Shown: positions 1-7,447, counted from the first letter of the stretch. The stretch is DNA of 9,527 nt from an uncultured Paracoccaceae bacterium (GCA_937900975.1 CALCPC010000198.1:1-9527); one strand, 5' to 3'. Notes: a model not told the origin generated them from the sequence alone. Numbers and translations are program-made.

Positions 1-192
1 CAAGACCTACGGCGGGAGTGCCAGGTCACCAGCCATGAATCCCGCCTCTCCCCCCCCCGTTTGGGTGCCGAAGCACCGGAAATGCGTCGCGCCCGCCACA
101 CGGCAGGGCCAAGGGCATTGGGTCAGTTCGGAGGCGCGGCAGGGCTCAGACTGTCTTGGGATGACATTGTACCAAGGCTCACAATTCAGAAC

Positions 193-761
193 TCATTGGC
201 CAATCCTCGCTTCGGCCTGCCACCATATTTCTATTGGCGGCCAGCCGTTCTGGACACGGATCTCGCGGACCATGTCGGAGACGTTTTTTGAACGCCGCGA
301 TGGCGTCCGGGTCCTGAGCGTCGTGCTGAGGACGGGCGGAAAGCTTCCCGAACCCCATGGCGCGAAGGTCGCGCCTCAAGGTCTGACGGCTAATGCCGAA
401 CTCGTCCCGGACCCACCCGACCAGATCCCAGCGGACGACACCGTCAAGATACGGCTTCGGTCCCTCCTCGACCACCGGCCTGAGGGCTGTGCTCTGCGCA
501 TCCTTCCGTCGCGAGGGCGGAGCAGAGCCTTTGCGATCCATCCAATCCATCTGGGCCTTCGGCATTGAACCGGATGACCCAGTCCCGGATTATCTGCAGA
601 CCAACGCCTGCCAACCGTGCGGCGTCGCTGCGACGCGCGCCGCCGTCAATCTCCGCCAGGACAAGCAACCGTCAGGCCCGGGGTCCGTTCCGGCACTGCT
701 TCGAAAGCGCCCGCAACGACGGACCATCGAAATCACTCTGCAATTGAACCGCGGCGCCCAT
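193..761 (-). pseudogene. IS630-family transposase, N-terminal part, degenerate
   Basis: This is the remnant of an IS630-type (Tc1/mariner-like DDE) transposase. Translating the minus strand from the ATG at 761, which has a GGAGG six bases upstream, gives the family's N-terminal helix-turn-helix region, with text such as DAARLAGVGLQIIRDWVIRF. The frame is broken four ways: a TGA at codon 30 (672-674) where the family normally reads through an Arg-Arg-Leu stretch; a shift near 541-545, after which the second frame carries YLDGVVRWDLVGW, FGISRQTLRRDLRAMGFGKL and SARPQHDAQDP; a shift in an A6 run (284-289); and a TGA at 193-195 directly after WWQAEARIGQ. That last motif is the family's first catalytic block, usually WFQDEARIGQ, so the first DDE aspartate is replaced by alanine. 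The rest of the roughly 340-residue catalytic domain is missing. The family call is from memory of its motifs and is secure; the exact IS name is unknown. Confidence 0.85.
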
Positions 762-949
762 GCCAAACCTCCGATCTTGGTTCGGCACAGTGCTTCAGAG
801 ATCAGACACGTTGGGAATCCTCAAAATGAGACACACGATGCGAGCGTTGGTATTCGCGGTCGCCGAACGGTTCTGCAATTTTTTGGGCTTCAGTTGATCC
901 GACACTCTCCTTGAACCGGCAGGGCCATCTTGTCGTCGGACCGGCGGGC

Positions 950-1064
950 TAGAGCATTTTCCGTTCAGATTGACTCAGTCTTCATCAGAAAACGCGTTCA
1001 AGATCAGCACGATGCTGATCTTGAGACAGCGATTTCTGATCCAGTGTGAACGGAAATTGCTCTA
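950..1064. repeat. MITE-like palindromic element, 115 bp
   Basis: The two ends are near-perfect 18-bp inverted repeats: TAGAGCATTTTCCGTTCA at 950-967 and its complement TGAACGGAAATTGCTCTA at 1047-1064, with one mismatch. Both outer ends are TA, as expected if TA was the target, which is typical of IS630/Tc1-type insertion. Inside is a perfect 11-bp stem, CAAGATCAGCA (999-1009) with TGCTGATCTTG (1013-1023), closed by a 3-base loop, and an outer CAGAAA/TTTCTG pairing (986-991 with 1033-1038). The whole element could fold into a long hairpin. It has no coding capacity, so any movement would need a transposase in trans. It resembles in style the short palindromic repeats known in alphaproteobacterial genomes; copy number cannot be judged from this window. 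Confidence 0.8.
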
Positions 1065-1289
1065 AACGGCGTGGATTGGCGTTATGCCCGGAACGCGCCG
1101 GGGATTCGATCCGACGCGCTGAACTGCACCCACCGGTTCGTCCAAAGGTGTGCTTTTTAGCTGCGATCCAAGCATCGCTGCGCCCGTGAAAATCGCCGCC
1201 AAGCTGATTGACAGGCGCCGAGCCGAAGGGCGCGACCCCGGTCGGTCGAGGGCATCGAAATTCAGTCGCGGCTGCTGGCTGCATGCCAT
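1062..1289 (-). CDS. Possible small exported protein, ended by the MITE
   Basis: An open frame of 75 codons starts at the ATG at 1289 with an AGGA six bases upstream. Around residues 25-43 it has a paired arginine followed by a hydrophobic run (ARRLSISLAAIFTGAAMLG), which could be a signal peptide or membrane anchor; the 25 residues before it are polar and proline-containing. Third-position G+C is moderately high, as expected for coding sequence here. The stop codon TAG (1062-1064) is the terminal TAG of the adjacent palindromic element, so the frame may be a longer gene cut short by that insertion. No family is recognised. It could also be a chance frame in GC-rich decayed DNA. Confidence 0.35.
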   Translation of the reverse strand: MACSQQPRLNFDALDRPGSRPSARRLSISLAAIFTGAAMLGSQLKSTPLDEPVGAVQRVGSNPRRVPGITPIHAV

Positions 1290-2520
1290 CGTCTATCCTG
1301 ATGAACCGAGCAAAAACGATTGTCGCACACAGGTAGAGGCGTTTTTGGCGGTGCCGTTTTCCGATCCCTCCAAAGCGCCCATCGCGGGCGATGGACGCCG
1401 CAGCGGGTGAGAGATGCCGGCCTTAACCGAACGTCGTTCTTTCGGTTTGCCCCAGGATCAAGGTGCAGCGTGGGTGCAAGGCCCACGTGAGCTGCCGCTT
1501 GTCGATACCGGCCGCGCAGGGCTCCACGTTGGTCGATCACTCTCGCGCGGGCGAGGCGGCGGCGGATGTCGCCCTCTGCGCATTCGCGGATCGTTGGTGC
1601 GTCGCCCGTTTTTTAAGGGCAGCCTGTCCAACTGAGCCGGGGAGCCGCTGACGCCTGCGGCGTCACAGCGCTTGCGCGGTGTTGGGTCGACCCTTGGGCG
1701 ACGGCGTGTTTTTCGCCGGTGAGGCGCCAAGTCGCATTGGTGTTCGGGTACGATTTTCGGGCCGAACAACAGCCAGAGCGGTTTTTGCCCGCTCGGATAG
1801 ACCGCCAATTTGATGGCGCCCGGTCTGCGATGGATATGCGGGCCGCCGGTCCCGCCCTGCTTGAAACCGCCAACGGCCTGGCCTGCGGTGCAGGACAACC
1901 GTTCCGACCAAATCGCCTCACCTACGCTGGATGCCGTGGCGCTATGGGTCAGTGAGGCCATGGGGGGGTACGGCCCTTCCAGCCTGGACCGTTCCGCGAC
2001 CGATGATGGCCAGTAGGATCGCGCCGGCCCAAGAATCTGACACCTAGCACCTATCACGTGAAACCTTTGCCGAACGCGCCGGAAAGACCCCACCAACGGT
2101 GCAACGCTTGGGTGCGCTAAGGAAATTCAGGGCGCTCGCGGACCCGACCAGCGCGGGCTCAGCGGACGAGCATCCTATCTGCAGGGCTTTAGGGACGCGG
2201 CGTCGGTTGCCCTACAGGGGACCCACTCGCTCAGGCGTTCTGGTTCATTGGTGTGGGCGTGCGGCGAAAGACAGGCTCCTTCTCACCGCGATATCCACCT
2301 CTTGCCTGAAGTGAACGGACTTGGCGTCCGTTGCCCCCTAGGGCCAGATGCGCGCGCCCCACATCAAACGGTCCGGCCCCTCCGCTGGACCGCAGCGTTT
2401 TGGGGCCAACGACGCCGCGCCGACCTCGCGCAGGATTTGCCGGGTCGAAAATTGCCCTTGCCCCCGCGCTTGGATAGACCGGAAGCGCACGGGCGCACCA
2501 TCCGGGGGAGGATTTACGGC
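1290..2520. other. Gene-poor region, no assignable gene
   Basis: No protein family could be recognised in any frame over about 1.2 kb. Open frames exist on both strands, for example minus 1458-2096 (212 codons) and plus 1719-1955 (78 codons). They overlap antisense to each other, lack clear ribosome binding sites, and their compositions (Arg/Pro-rich ends) look like the by-product of GC-rich sequence. The part of the minus frame covering about 1740-1930 has a more protein-like composition and high third-position G+C, so a decayed gene fragment is possible there. The frame upstream of the VOC start (from 2248) is open but Arg/Pro-rich and lacks a ribosome binding site. No tRNA-like fold was found. 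Confidence 0.5.
1646..1670. other. Perfect short hairpin in the gene-poor region
   Basis: TGACGCC (1649-1655), a TGC loop, and GGCGTCA (1659-1665) form a perfect 7-bp stem. Outer bases CGC and GCG (1646-1648 and 1668-1670) can extend it with a small bulge. No T-run follows on either strand, so a factor-independent terminator is not supported. It may be a fragment of a dispersed palindromic repeat. Confidence 0.35.
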
Positions 2521-2901
2521 ATGTCTCTTAACTACGTCATGCTTGGCTCAAACGATGTCCCAGCGGCGCGCCGTTTCTATGATGCGGTTTTTCCCGCGAT
2601 CGGGGGCAGCCTGGTGGCTGAGCACATGCCGCACGCGTTTTGCTATGCGTTGCGGGGCGGCGGGTGTGTGTGGGTCGCGACGCCCTTCGATCAGGGAAGC
2701 GCTGCCCCCGGCAATGGCGGTATGGTTGGATTTGCTTGCGACAGCAGGGCGGAGGTCGATGCGGTGCATCGGATCGCGCTTGCCCAGGGTGGTGTGAACG
2801 AGGGGGATCCCGGGCCAAGACCCCTTTACGGACCCGATTTTTATGGTGCCTACGCCCGCGATCTTGACGGCAACAAAATGAGCTTCGTTTTCCTGGGCTA
2901 G
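2521..2901 (+). CDS. VOC (glyoxalase/bleomycin-resistance fold) family protein
   Basis: A 126-residue protein of the vicinal oxygen chelate superfamily, the usual length for a single-unit member. The ATG at 2521 is chosen because GGAGGA (2507-2512) lies eight bases upstream and the protein starts with the family pattern: YVMLGSND, then RRFYDAVF at residues 17-24, and near the end YARDLDGNKMSFVF (111-124), which matches the usual DPDGN strand. In metal-using members a His occupies the position of Tyr5 and a Glu lies in the last strand; neither is present here, so this looks like a metal-independent or binding-only member. The substrate cannot be told from sequence. It lies 290 bases before the amidase on the same strand, with a hairpin between, so it is probably its own transcription unit. 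Confidence 0.88.
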   Translation: MSLNYVMLGSNDVPAARRFYDAVFPAIGGSLVAEHMPHAFCYALRGGGCVWVATPFDQGSAAPGNGGMVGFACDSRAEVDAVHRIALAQGGVNEGDPGPRPLYGPDFYGAYARDLDGNKMSFVFLG

Positions 2902-2928
2902 CGGGGTGCGACACTGTTGCTGCGGGAA

Positions 2929-2943
2929 CGGGGCGTCGCCCCG
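2929..2943 (+). terminator. GC hairpin after the VOC gene, possible terminator
   Basis: CGGGGC (2929-2934), loop GTC, GCCCCG (2938-2943): a perfect 6-bp stem starting 28 bases after the VOC stop codon. There is no T-run after it, so any termination would be weak or Rho-assisted. Confidence 0.35.
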
Positions 2944-3150
2944 CCGGCTTCAGCATCGGATAGAGGACCCGGGCGCTAAGCGCGGCGCACCAGGACCGGC
3001 GAGATGGGCGGAGGTCCGGCCACAGCACGCGCGGCTTTGACGCTTTTGCAGGCGAAAGGCGCGGGCGCCCTGCGAAAAACGGATGTCCCGCTTGGCGGAG
3101 GGGGCAGCGGTGTGCGAGCCTGTGGAGACCTTAAGGAGGACGTTTCAAAA

Positions 3151-3195
3151 GTGCCACCAGCCCTCCGCATCCCCGCACCCCCGCGTTGGGCATGA
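3151..3195 (+). CDS. Putative 14-codon proline-rich leader ORF
   Basis: The only strong ribosome binding site near the amidase, AAGGAGGA (3133-3140), lies 10 bases before a GTG at 3151. That GTG opens a frame encoding (M)PPALRIPAPPRWA and stops at TGA 3193-3195. The stop overlaps the amidase ATG (3192-3194) as ATGA, the classic arrangement for translational coupling. Five of 14 residues are proline, including two Pro-Pro pairs, which are known to slow ribosomes and depend on EF-P. I infer that the leader delivers ribosomes to the amidase start. The alternative is a one-base indel in the C5 run at 3178-3182: one extra base would fuse this start in frame to the amidase. Confidence 0.4.
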   Translation: MPPALRIPAPPRWA

Positions 3196-4628
3196 CGCGC
3201 AAGTTGCCCCTTTGGCAATGGACGGCCACCGACATCACCACCGCAACGCGGGGCGGCGCCCTCACCGCGGGGGAGGTTACAGAAGCCGCCCTTGCGCGGA
3301 TGGAGGATGTGAACCCCGCGCTGAACGCTGTGGTCGAAAGCCTGGCAGAGGAGGCCCGCGCGGACGCCGCCGCCCTGGATGCCAAGGCGGGGCCCAAGGG
3401 CCCGCTGCACGGTGTTCCGGTGACGATCAAAATCAATGTGGATCAAAAAGGGCATGCAACCACGAACGGTGTTGCGGCCTTCAAAGATGTCATCGCGCCA
3501 GACGACGCGCCGGTCGTGCGAAACCTAAAGGCCGCCGGCGCGGTTGTGATCGGTCGCACCAACACGCCAGAGTTTTCGTTCCGCGCGGACACAAGCAACC
3601 CGCTTTATGGCCGGACGCACAACCCTTGGGGCCGGCATATTTCAGCCGGCGGGTCGTCCGGTGGCGCTGGCGTTGCCGTCATGTCCGGGATCGGGGCGCT
3701 TGCGCATGGCAACGACATTGGCGGGTCGCTGCGGTTTCCGGCCGCTGCCAATGGGGCGGTGACGGTCAAGCCCGGTTTGGGTCGCGTCCCCGCCTTCAAT
3801 CCCAGCCAAAGGGCCGAGCGGGGTCTTTTGGCGCAGTTGATGTCCGTCCAGGGGCTGATCGCGCGGACTGCGGGCGACCTCCACCTCTCGATGCCAAGCA
3901 TGATCGCCCCGGACCCCCGCGACCCGTTTCACGTTCCGATGCCCTGGCGCGGTCCGCCGCTTGCATCGCCCATCCGCGTTGCCCTGGCGCGCGACGATTT
4001 CGGCTTTGGCCTGCACCCCGACGTGTCCACCGCCTTGGAGAACGCAGCCTCGGCCCTGTCGGACGCGGGCTACGCGGTCGAGGAGGCCGCCCCGCCGCTG
4101 CCCCGCGAAATTGGGGAGGTCGGGTACAGGGCGCTTCTGAGTGAGGTCCAGACCCTGCTTGGCCCCGATATCCGGGCCCATGGCTCGGCCGAGATCAACG
4201 CGATCTTCAACGCATATTACCGTCGCTTCCCGCCTTATGAAGGCGTGGAATACCTATCGATATTGGCAAAGCGAACGGGTTATGCGCGGCAATGGGCGCT
4301 TTTTCTAGAGGATTATCCCTTGGTTTTGAGCCCCTTTATGGTGCAACCGTTCTTCGCGCCTGGACGGGACGCCGAGGGTGCCGAGGGCGTGCAGGATGCC
4401 TTGGGCTGCGCGCAATGGTCCTTTGTGATGAGTTTCTTGGGACTGCCGGCGGGCAATCTGCCCACGCACTGCGCTGAAACCGCCAAGGGCCCAAGCCCGA
4501 TTGGCGTCCAAATAGCCGGGCGCCGCTGGCGGGAAGATCTGATCGTGGATGCGATGCAAGCCATCGAAGCGCGCATACCGCCCGCCAGCACGGTACTTTG
4601 GGAACGGGACGCGGGCGCATTTCGCTGA
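3192..4628 (+). CDS. Amidase signature family hydrolase (GatA-like)
   Basis: A 478-residue cytoplasmic amidase of the amidase-signature (AS) family, normal length (about 450-500). The AS Ser-cisSer-Lys triad is complete: Lys80 in VPVTIKINV, the cis-Ser155 in SAGGSSGGAG, and the nucleophile Ser179 in GNDIGGSLRFP, with the family's usual 24-residue spacing between the two serines. The N-terminal region has the typical ELARMEDVNPALNAVV-type helix (about residues 31-48). Members hydrolyse carboxamides of many kinds; there is no GatB or GatC neighbour, so this is more likely a catabolic or detoxifying amidase than the tRNA amidotransferase subunit. The ATG at 3192 is preferred because the protein then starts MTRKLPLWQWTATDI, like relatives; an in-frame TTG lies two codons upstream. 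Neither has its own ribosome binding site, which suggests coupling to the short leader frame. Substrate is unknown. Confidence 0.92.
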   Translation: MTRKLPLWQWTATDITTATRGGALTAGEVTEAALARMEDVNPALNAVVESLAEEARADAAALDAKAGPKGPLHGVPVTIKINVDQKGHATTNGVAAFKDVIAPDDAPVVRNLKAAGAVVIGRTNTPEFSFRADTSNPLYGRTHNPWGRHISAGGSSGGAGVAVMSGIGALAHGNDIGGSLRFPAAANGAVTVKPGLGRVPAFNPSQRAERGLLAQLMSVQGLIARTAGDLHLSMPSMIAPDPRDPFHVPMPWRGPPLASPIRVALARDDFGFGLHPDVSTALENAASALSDAGYAVEEAAPPLPREIGEVGYRALLSEVQTLLGPDIRAHGSAEINAIFNAYYRRFPPYEGVEYLSILAKRTGYARQWALFLEDYPLVLSPFMVQPFFAPGRDAEGAEGVQDALGCAQWSFVMSFLGLPAGNLPTHCAETAKGPSPIGVQIAGRRWREDLIVDAMQAIEARIPPASTVLWERDAGAFR

Positions 4629-4753
4629 CAGAGACTGTGTTGCGATCAGAACATGCGAGTGAAATCAGGTCCTTATGTACGTGAAGTATCAGGTTCCGCC
4701 AGGGTGCCAACAATACCTGTTTTGGCGTGTATCCGGCCGCTAAAGAAACACCC

Positions 4754-4772
4754 GCCCGGCCGTCGACCGGGC
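4754..4772 (-). terminator. Hairpin between convergent amidase and GNAT genes
   Basis: GCCCGG (4754-4759) pairs with CCGGGC (4767-4772) around a 7-base loop. Read on the minus strand, the stem is followed within a few bases by TGTTTCTTTA, a T-rich though broken tail, so it fits best as the terminator of the GNAT gene, whose stop lies about 85 bases before it. For plus-strand transcripts from the amidase no T-rich tail follows. Confidence 0.4.
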
Positions 4773-4857
4773 CGCCCGCATGTGCGTGGCCGGGGATTGC
4801 GATGCTTTGGGCGTGCTGGGTGACGCATGGGCGCTATCTTGGCCGGCGTTGTGTGGT

Positions 4858-5310
4858 TCAGCCGGTGGCCAAACCGGCCCCGTCCGACCGGCGCCATTCC
4901 ATCCGGATTTCGGGGATCCCATCACCGCCGCTTTCGTTGCGGCCCGTTTCGACAAAGCCTTCGCGCCGGTAAAACGCGTGCGCCCTGGTGTTGGCCGCGT
5001 GGCTCCACAATAGCACCGAGGTGCGGCCGTTTTTGACATGATCGACCAGAGCTTTGCCAACGCCACGTCCGGGCACACGCGTGTAAAGGCCCATGATCTT
5101 ACCTGCTTCAACGTCGAAAGACAGGTATCCTTGGACCGGATCCCCTGCGATCCAGACCTCACGCATTGGGATTGCTGTGCGGATCATCTCCTCAATCGCC
5201 GCGTTTGAATGCAGCCGCGGCAGCCAGTCCTTCGCGTCGATCCAATCGTTGACGATTGCGGCACAGGCCGGGGCATCGGTTGGCGTGGCAAGTCGGAGTT
5301 TGACGGTCAT
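4858..5310 (-). CDS. GNAT family N-acetyltransferase
   Basis: A 150-residue GCN5-related acetyltransferase that would transfer the acetyl group of acetyl-CoA to an unknown amine. The N-terminus LRLATPTDAPACAAIVNDWID is the typical first strand and helix; the acetyl-CoA-binding motif A is visible as GLYTRVPGRGVGKALVDHVK, with the pyrophosphate-binding R/Q-x-x-G-x-G/A pattern; the C-terminal ANTRAHAFYRREGFVETGR is the usual motif B with the conserved Tyr. The ATG at 5310 gives the family start MTVKLRLATP. An in-frame GTG at 5322 would add four residues (MNPP); neither has a good ribosome binding site. It is convergent with the amidase and separated from the oxidoreductase on the same strand by about 380 bases, so it is probably transcribed alone. 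Substrate cannot be inferred. Confidence 0.88.
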   Translation of the reverse strand: MTVKLRLATPTDAPACAAIVNDWIDAKDWLPRLHSNAAIEEMIRTAIPMREVWIAGDPVQGYLSFDVEAGKIMGLYTRVPGRGVGKALVDHVKNGRTSVLLWSHAANTRAHAFYRREGFVETGRNESGGDGIPEIRMEWRRSDGAGLATG

Positions 5311-5425
5311 CGGCGGGTTCACGAAGCGCTTTGGGCAAAGGGGCCGGCGGCGGGTTTTCGCAGGCTTGGTGATCCCTGATACGCGATGGCGGCGGCGGTT
5401 TCCAGTGCTGTGACAACCCCCGGGC

Positions 5426-5704
5426 GTGTTGAAAGGACGGCCCCGACTGCGATTGCCGCTTGCCGCGAGGGGTTCGGGTGCAAAAACGGCTATCCTGGCG
5501 CTGAGGATTGCGGTTTGGGGGGCGGTGGCCCTCGTGTCGCTGGTCTTTGGGGCCTATCGGGCACCCTGGACCGTCTGGCCCGGCCGGGCAGATTTTCGCT
5601 CAGATCGCGCGGAGGAGCGCCGCCCAAAACCACCAAGCGGTGATTTTGGGCGGTTTCCAAGGGCGTATCTCAGCCCGAGCGACCGAGGTGCTAGCCGGTT
5701 TTGA
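5426..5704 (+). CDS. Possible small single-pass membrane protein
   Basis: An open frame of 92 codons from a GTG. A basic N-terminus (KGRPRLRLPLAARGSGAK) is followed by one hydrophobic stretch, AILALRIAVWGAVALVSLVF (about residues 22-41), then a charged, proline-rich tail. This is the layout of an N-in single-pass membrane protein. Against it: no ribosome binding site before the start, the frame passes through the strong hairpin at 5620-5653, and it overlaps the end of the oxidoreductase gene tail to tail by 14 bases. No family is recognised. It may be a chance frame; nothing else is visible in the 5311-5690 gap. Confidence 0.25.
   Translation: MLKGRPRLRLPLAARGSGAKTAILALRIAVWGAVALVSLVFGAYRAPWTVWPGRADFRSDRAEERRPKPPSGDFGRFPRAYLSPSDRGASRF
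5620..5653 (-). terminator. Strong hairpin downstream of the GMC oxidoreductase gene
   Basis: CCGCCCAAAACCACC (5620-5634), loop AAGC, GGTGATTTTGGGCGG (5639-5653): a 15-bp stem with one mismatch, which is a T-G wobble when read as minus-strand RNA. It begins 38 bases after the oxidoreductase stop. The T4 run lies inside the stem rather than after it, so it is not a textbook terminator; it may end or protect the 3' end of the transcript, or work in both directions. Confidence 0.55.
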
Positions 5705-7271
5705 TGGCCTCTGCGATACGCTCTGCCACCAGGATGGTGGGGGCCATGGTGTGGCCGGACACAAGCTCTGGCACCGACGCTGCATCGACGACCCGCAGAC
5801 CCTGCAGCCCCTTGACCCGGCATAGGGGATCCAGCGCGGCCGTCTCGTCACCCTCCACGCCCATGCGCACGGTGCCGACAGGGTGGAAAATCGACGCGGC
5901 CGAGGATCGGATCAGCGTCTCGATCTCCGCATCCGTGGCGTCGACGGCCAATTGCAGGGTGGACATGTCCGTATGCGCGGCAAGCGCCTTGGTCCCCACA
6001 TGCGCAAGCGCGATGCGGAAACCCTTGATATAGGTTTTCATGTCCCGGGCATCCGACAGATAGCCGGGGTCGTAGATTGCCTTGTCCATCGGATCCGCCG
6101 AGGCCAGCCGCACCGAACCCTTCGATTTCGGCTGCACCAACCCGACCATGATGTACCACCCCGCGCGCGTGGGATCGTCGCGCAAATCTGAGGGTGGGTT
6201 GATGCAATACATAAACTCGATATCCGGGTCGGGCAGATTGGGATCCGTTTTAACGAAGGCTGAGCTTGTGTTCTCGGCCACGGCAAGCGGGCCGTATCCG
6301 GTCGCGCGCCAGACCTCCAGCTGGGCGGCATCGGACGGATCGGCATAGACTGTCGTCCCGCCCCCCGCCGGCGCCAGCGCACCGAATTGCGTGCGCAGAT
6401 GATCGGCCAGGTTCTGGCCGACCGCGGGCAGGTTTTCCAGCACTGCGATCCCGTGCTCGCGCAAATGCTCGGCCGGGCCGATGCCCGAGAGCATTAGGAT
6501 CTGGGGGCTGCCAATCGCCCCGGCGCAGAGCAGGATCTCTTTCCCGGCGGCGATTTCTTGCCCCACGCCATCCTTGGTGTAAGACACGCTGACCGCGCGG
6601 CGCCCTTCGAAATTGATCCGTGTTACATGCGCTTCGGTTATCACGGTCAGATTTTCGCGCTTTCGGGCGGGGCGAAGGTAGCCGTGTTCGCTGTTCCAAC
6701 GGCGGCCGTTGGGGAAAATCGTCTCCCACAAATCGAAGCCAATCGGGTTTTCGCCGTTTCGGTCTGCGGTCGTGCCGATGCCAAGCTCGATGGCCGCATC
6801 GCGAAACACGTCGGTCATCGCCGATCCCCAGGGACTGTCCTCAAGCCGCATGGGCCCATCCGTCCCGCGATACTCTGCGTTGTCCTTCTGGCTGCCCTCG
6901 ATCATTTTGTAGGTTGCCAGGATCGTGTCCCAATCCCAGCCTGGCAAGCGCCAGCTTTCGTAATTGCCCCGCGTGCCGCGCGACCAAGACCCGACATTGA
7001 TTGCCGCGCAGCCGCCGACGACCTTTCCGCGCGCTTGCAGGATCTGGCGGGTGTCGAGCGCGGGTTGCGGTGCCGACATATAGCCCCAGTTGGTCGCGGG
7101 CCCCCACATGCCGCCGGCGCCGTTCGCGTATTCGCCGGTCTCGAACGTGTTTTCCGGCCCAGCTTCCAGCACCGCGACGCGGGTCTTCGGGTCTTCGGAC
7201 AACCGGCCGGCCAAAACCAACCCCGCCGTGCCGCCACCGATGATCACATAATCAAACCCTGGATCGCTCAT
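5691..7271 (-). CDS. GMC family FAD-dependent oxidoreductase (choline dehydrogenase-like)
   Basis: A 526-residue flavoenzyme of the glucose-methanol-choline family, full length. The N-terminal FAD-binding fold has GGGTAG at residues 12-17 and the ribose-binding Glu36 in VLEAG. The first GMC signature is GKVVGGCAAIN (82-92), here with Cys-Ala-Ala where relatives usually have small Ser residues; the second is GAIGSPQILMLSGIG (251-265). The active-site pair is His463 (FHPVGT) and His507 (SGHTMAPT); many members have His then Asn, so this is a His-His type. Such enzymes oxidise alcohols or polyols to aldehydes and pass electrons to a quinone or other acceptor. No signal peptide is seen. The ATG at 7271 is chosen because the Rossmann strand starts seven residues later and a G-rich AGGGGCGAAAG precedes it; the frame extends 20 Arg-rich codons further upstream. 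The lysR gene just upstream on the same strand is its likely regulator. Substrate is unknown. Confidence 0.93.
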   Translation of the reverse strand: MSDPGFDYVIIGGGTAGLVLAGRLSEDPKTRVAVLEAGPENTFETGEYANGAGGMWGPATNWGYMSAPQPALDTRQILQARGKVVGGCAAINVGSWSRGTRGNYESWRLPGWDWDTILATYKMIEGSQKDNAEYRGTDGPMRLEDSPWGSAMTDVFRDAAIELGIGTTADRNGENPIGFDLWETIFPNGRRWNSEHGYLRPARKRENLTVITEAHVTRINFEGRRAVSVSYTKDGVGQEIAAGKEILLCAGAIGSPQILMLSGIGPAEHLREHGIAVLENLPAVGQNLADHLRTQFGALAPAGGGTTVYADPSDAAQLEVWRATGYGPLAVAENTSSAFVKTDPNLPDPDIEFMYCINPPSDLRDDPTRAGWYIMVGLVQPKSKGSVRLASADPMDKAIYDPGYLSDARDMKTYIKGFRIALAHVGTKALAAHTDMSTLQLAVDATDAEIETLIRSSAASIFHPVGTVRMGVEGDETAALDPLCRVKGLQGLRVVDAASVPELVSGHTMAPTILVAERIAEAIKTG

Positions 7272-7380
7272 TCTTTCGCCCCTTCGTCCAGGCCGGCGCA
7301 TCGCCCGATGCCCAGCCCGTTTCCATCGCACTTGTCCCGCGCATCCCCCGACCGCCGCGCAGCGCGAAGCGTCGATGGAT

Positions 7381-7401
7381 TTCAGCGCGTTAGAGCGCGA
7401 A
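7381..7401. promoter_or_regulatory. Candidate LysR-type operator upstream of the GMC gene
   Basis: TTC-N15-GAA (7381-7401) forms a dyad 110 bases upstream of the oxidoreductase start, with AGCGCG repeated directly inside it (7384-7389 and 7394-7399). LysR regulators usually bind interrupted dyads with a T-N11-A core at such distances. The site is within the only intergenic gap between lysR and the oxidoreductase. This is a pattern match only; no confident -35/-10 pair was found next to it. Confidence 0.25.
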
Positions 7402-7447
7402 GGCTATGGGAGACGGTAGAAAAGAAAAATCGAGTTATCCCGGACGG

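Noticed and set aside
1084..1170. tRNA-like GATTCGATCC motif
   Set aside because: No acceptor stem or anticodon arm could be built around it.
1458..2096. 212-codon minus-strand frame in the gene-poor region
   Set aside because: No clear ribosome binding site, Arg/Pro-rich ends and no family match. Only part of it (about 1740-1930) looks protein-like, so it is described as unassigned rather than called.
2248..2520. Upstream extension of the VOC frame
   Set aside because: The true start at 2521 has a good ribosome binding site and begins the domain exactly; the extension is Arg/Pro-rich and unrelated to the family.
3083..4144. 353-codon plus-strand frame overlapping the amidase
   Set aside because: It lies out of frame within a clear amidase, is rich in Arg and Gly, and has no recognisable domain; it is a GC-rich shadow.
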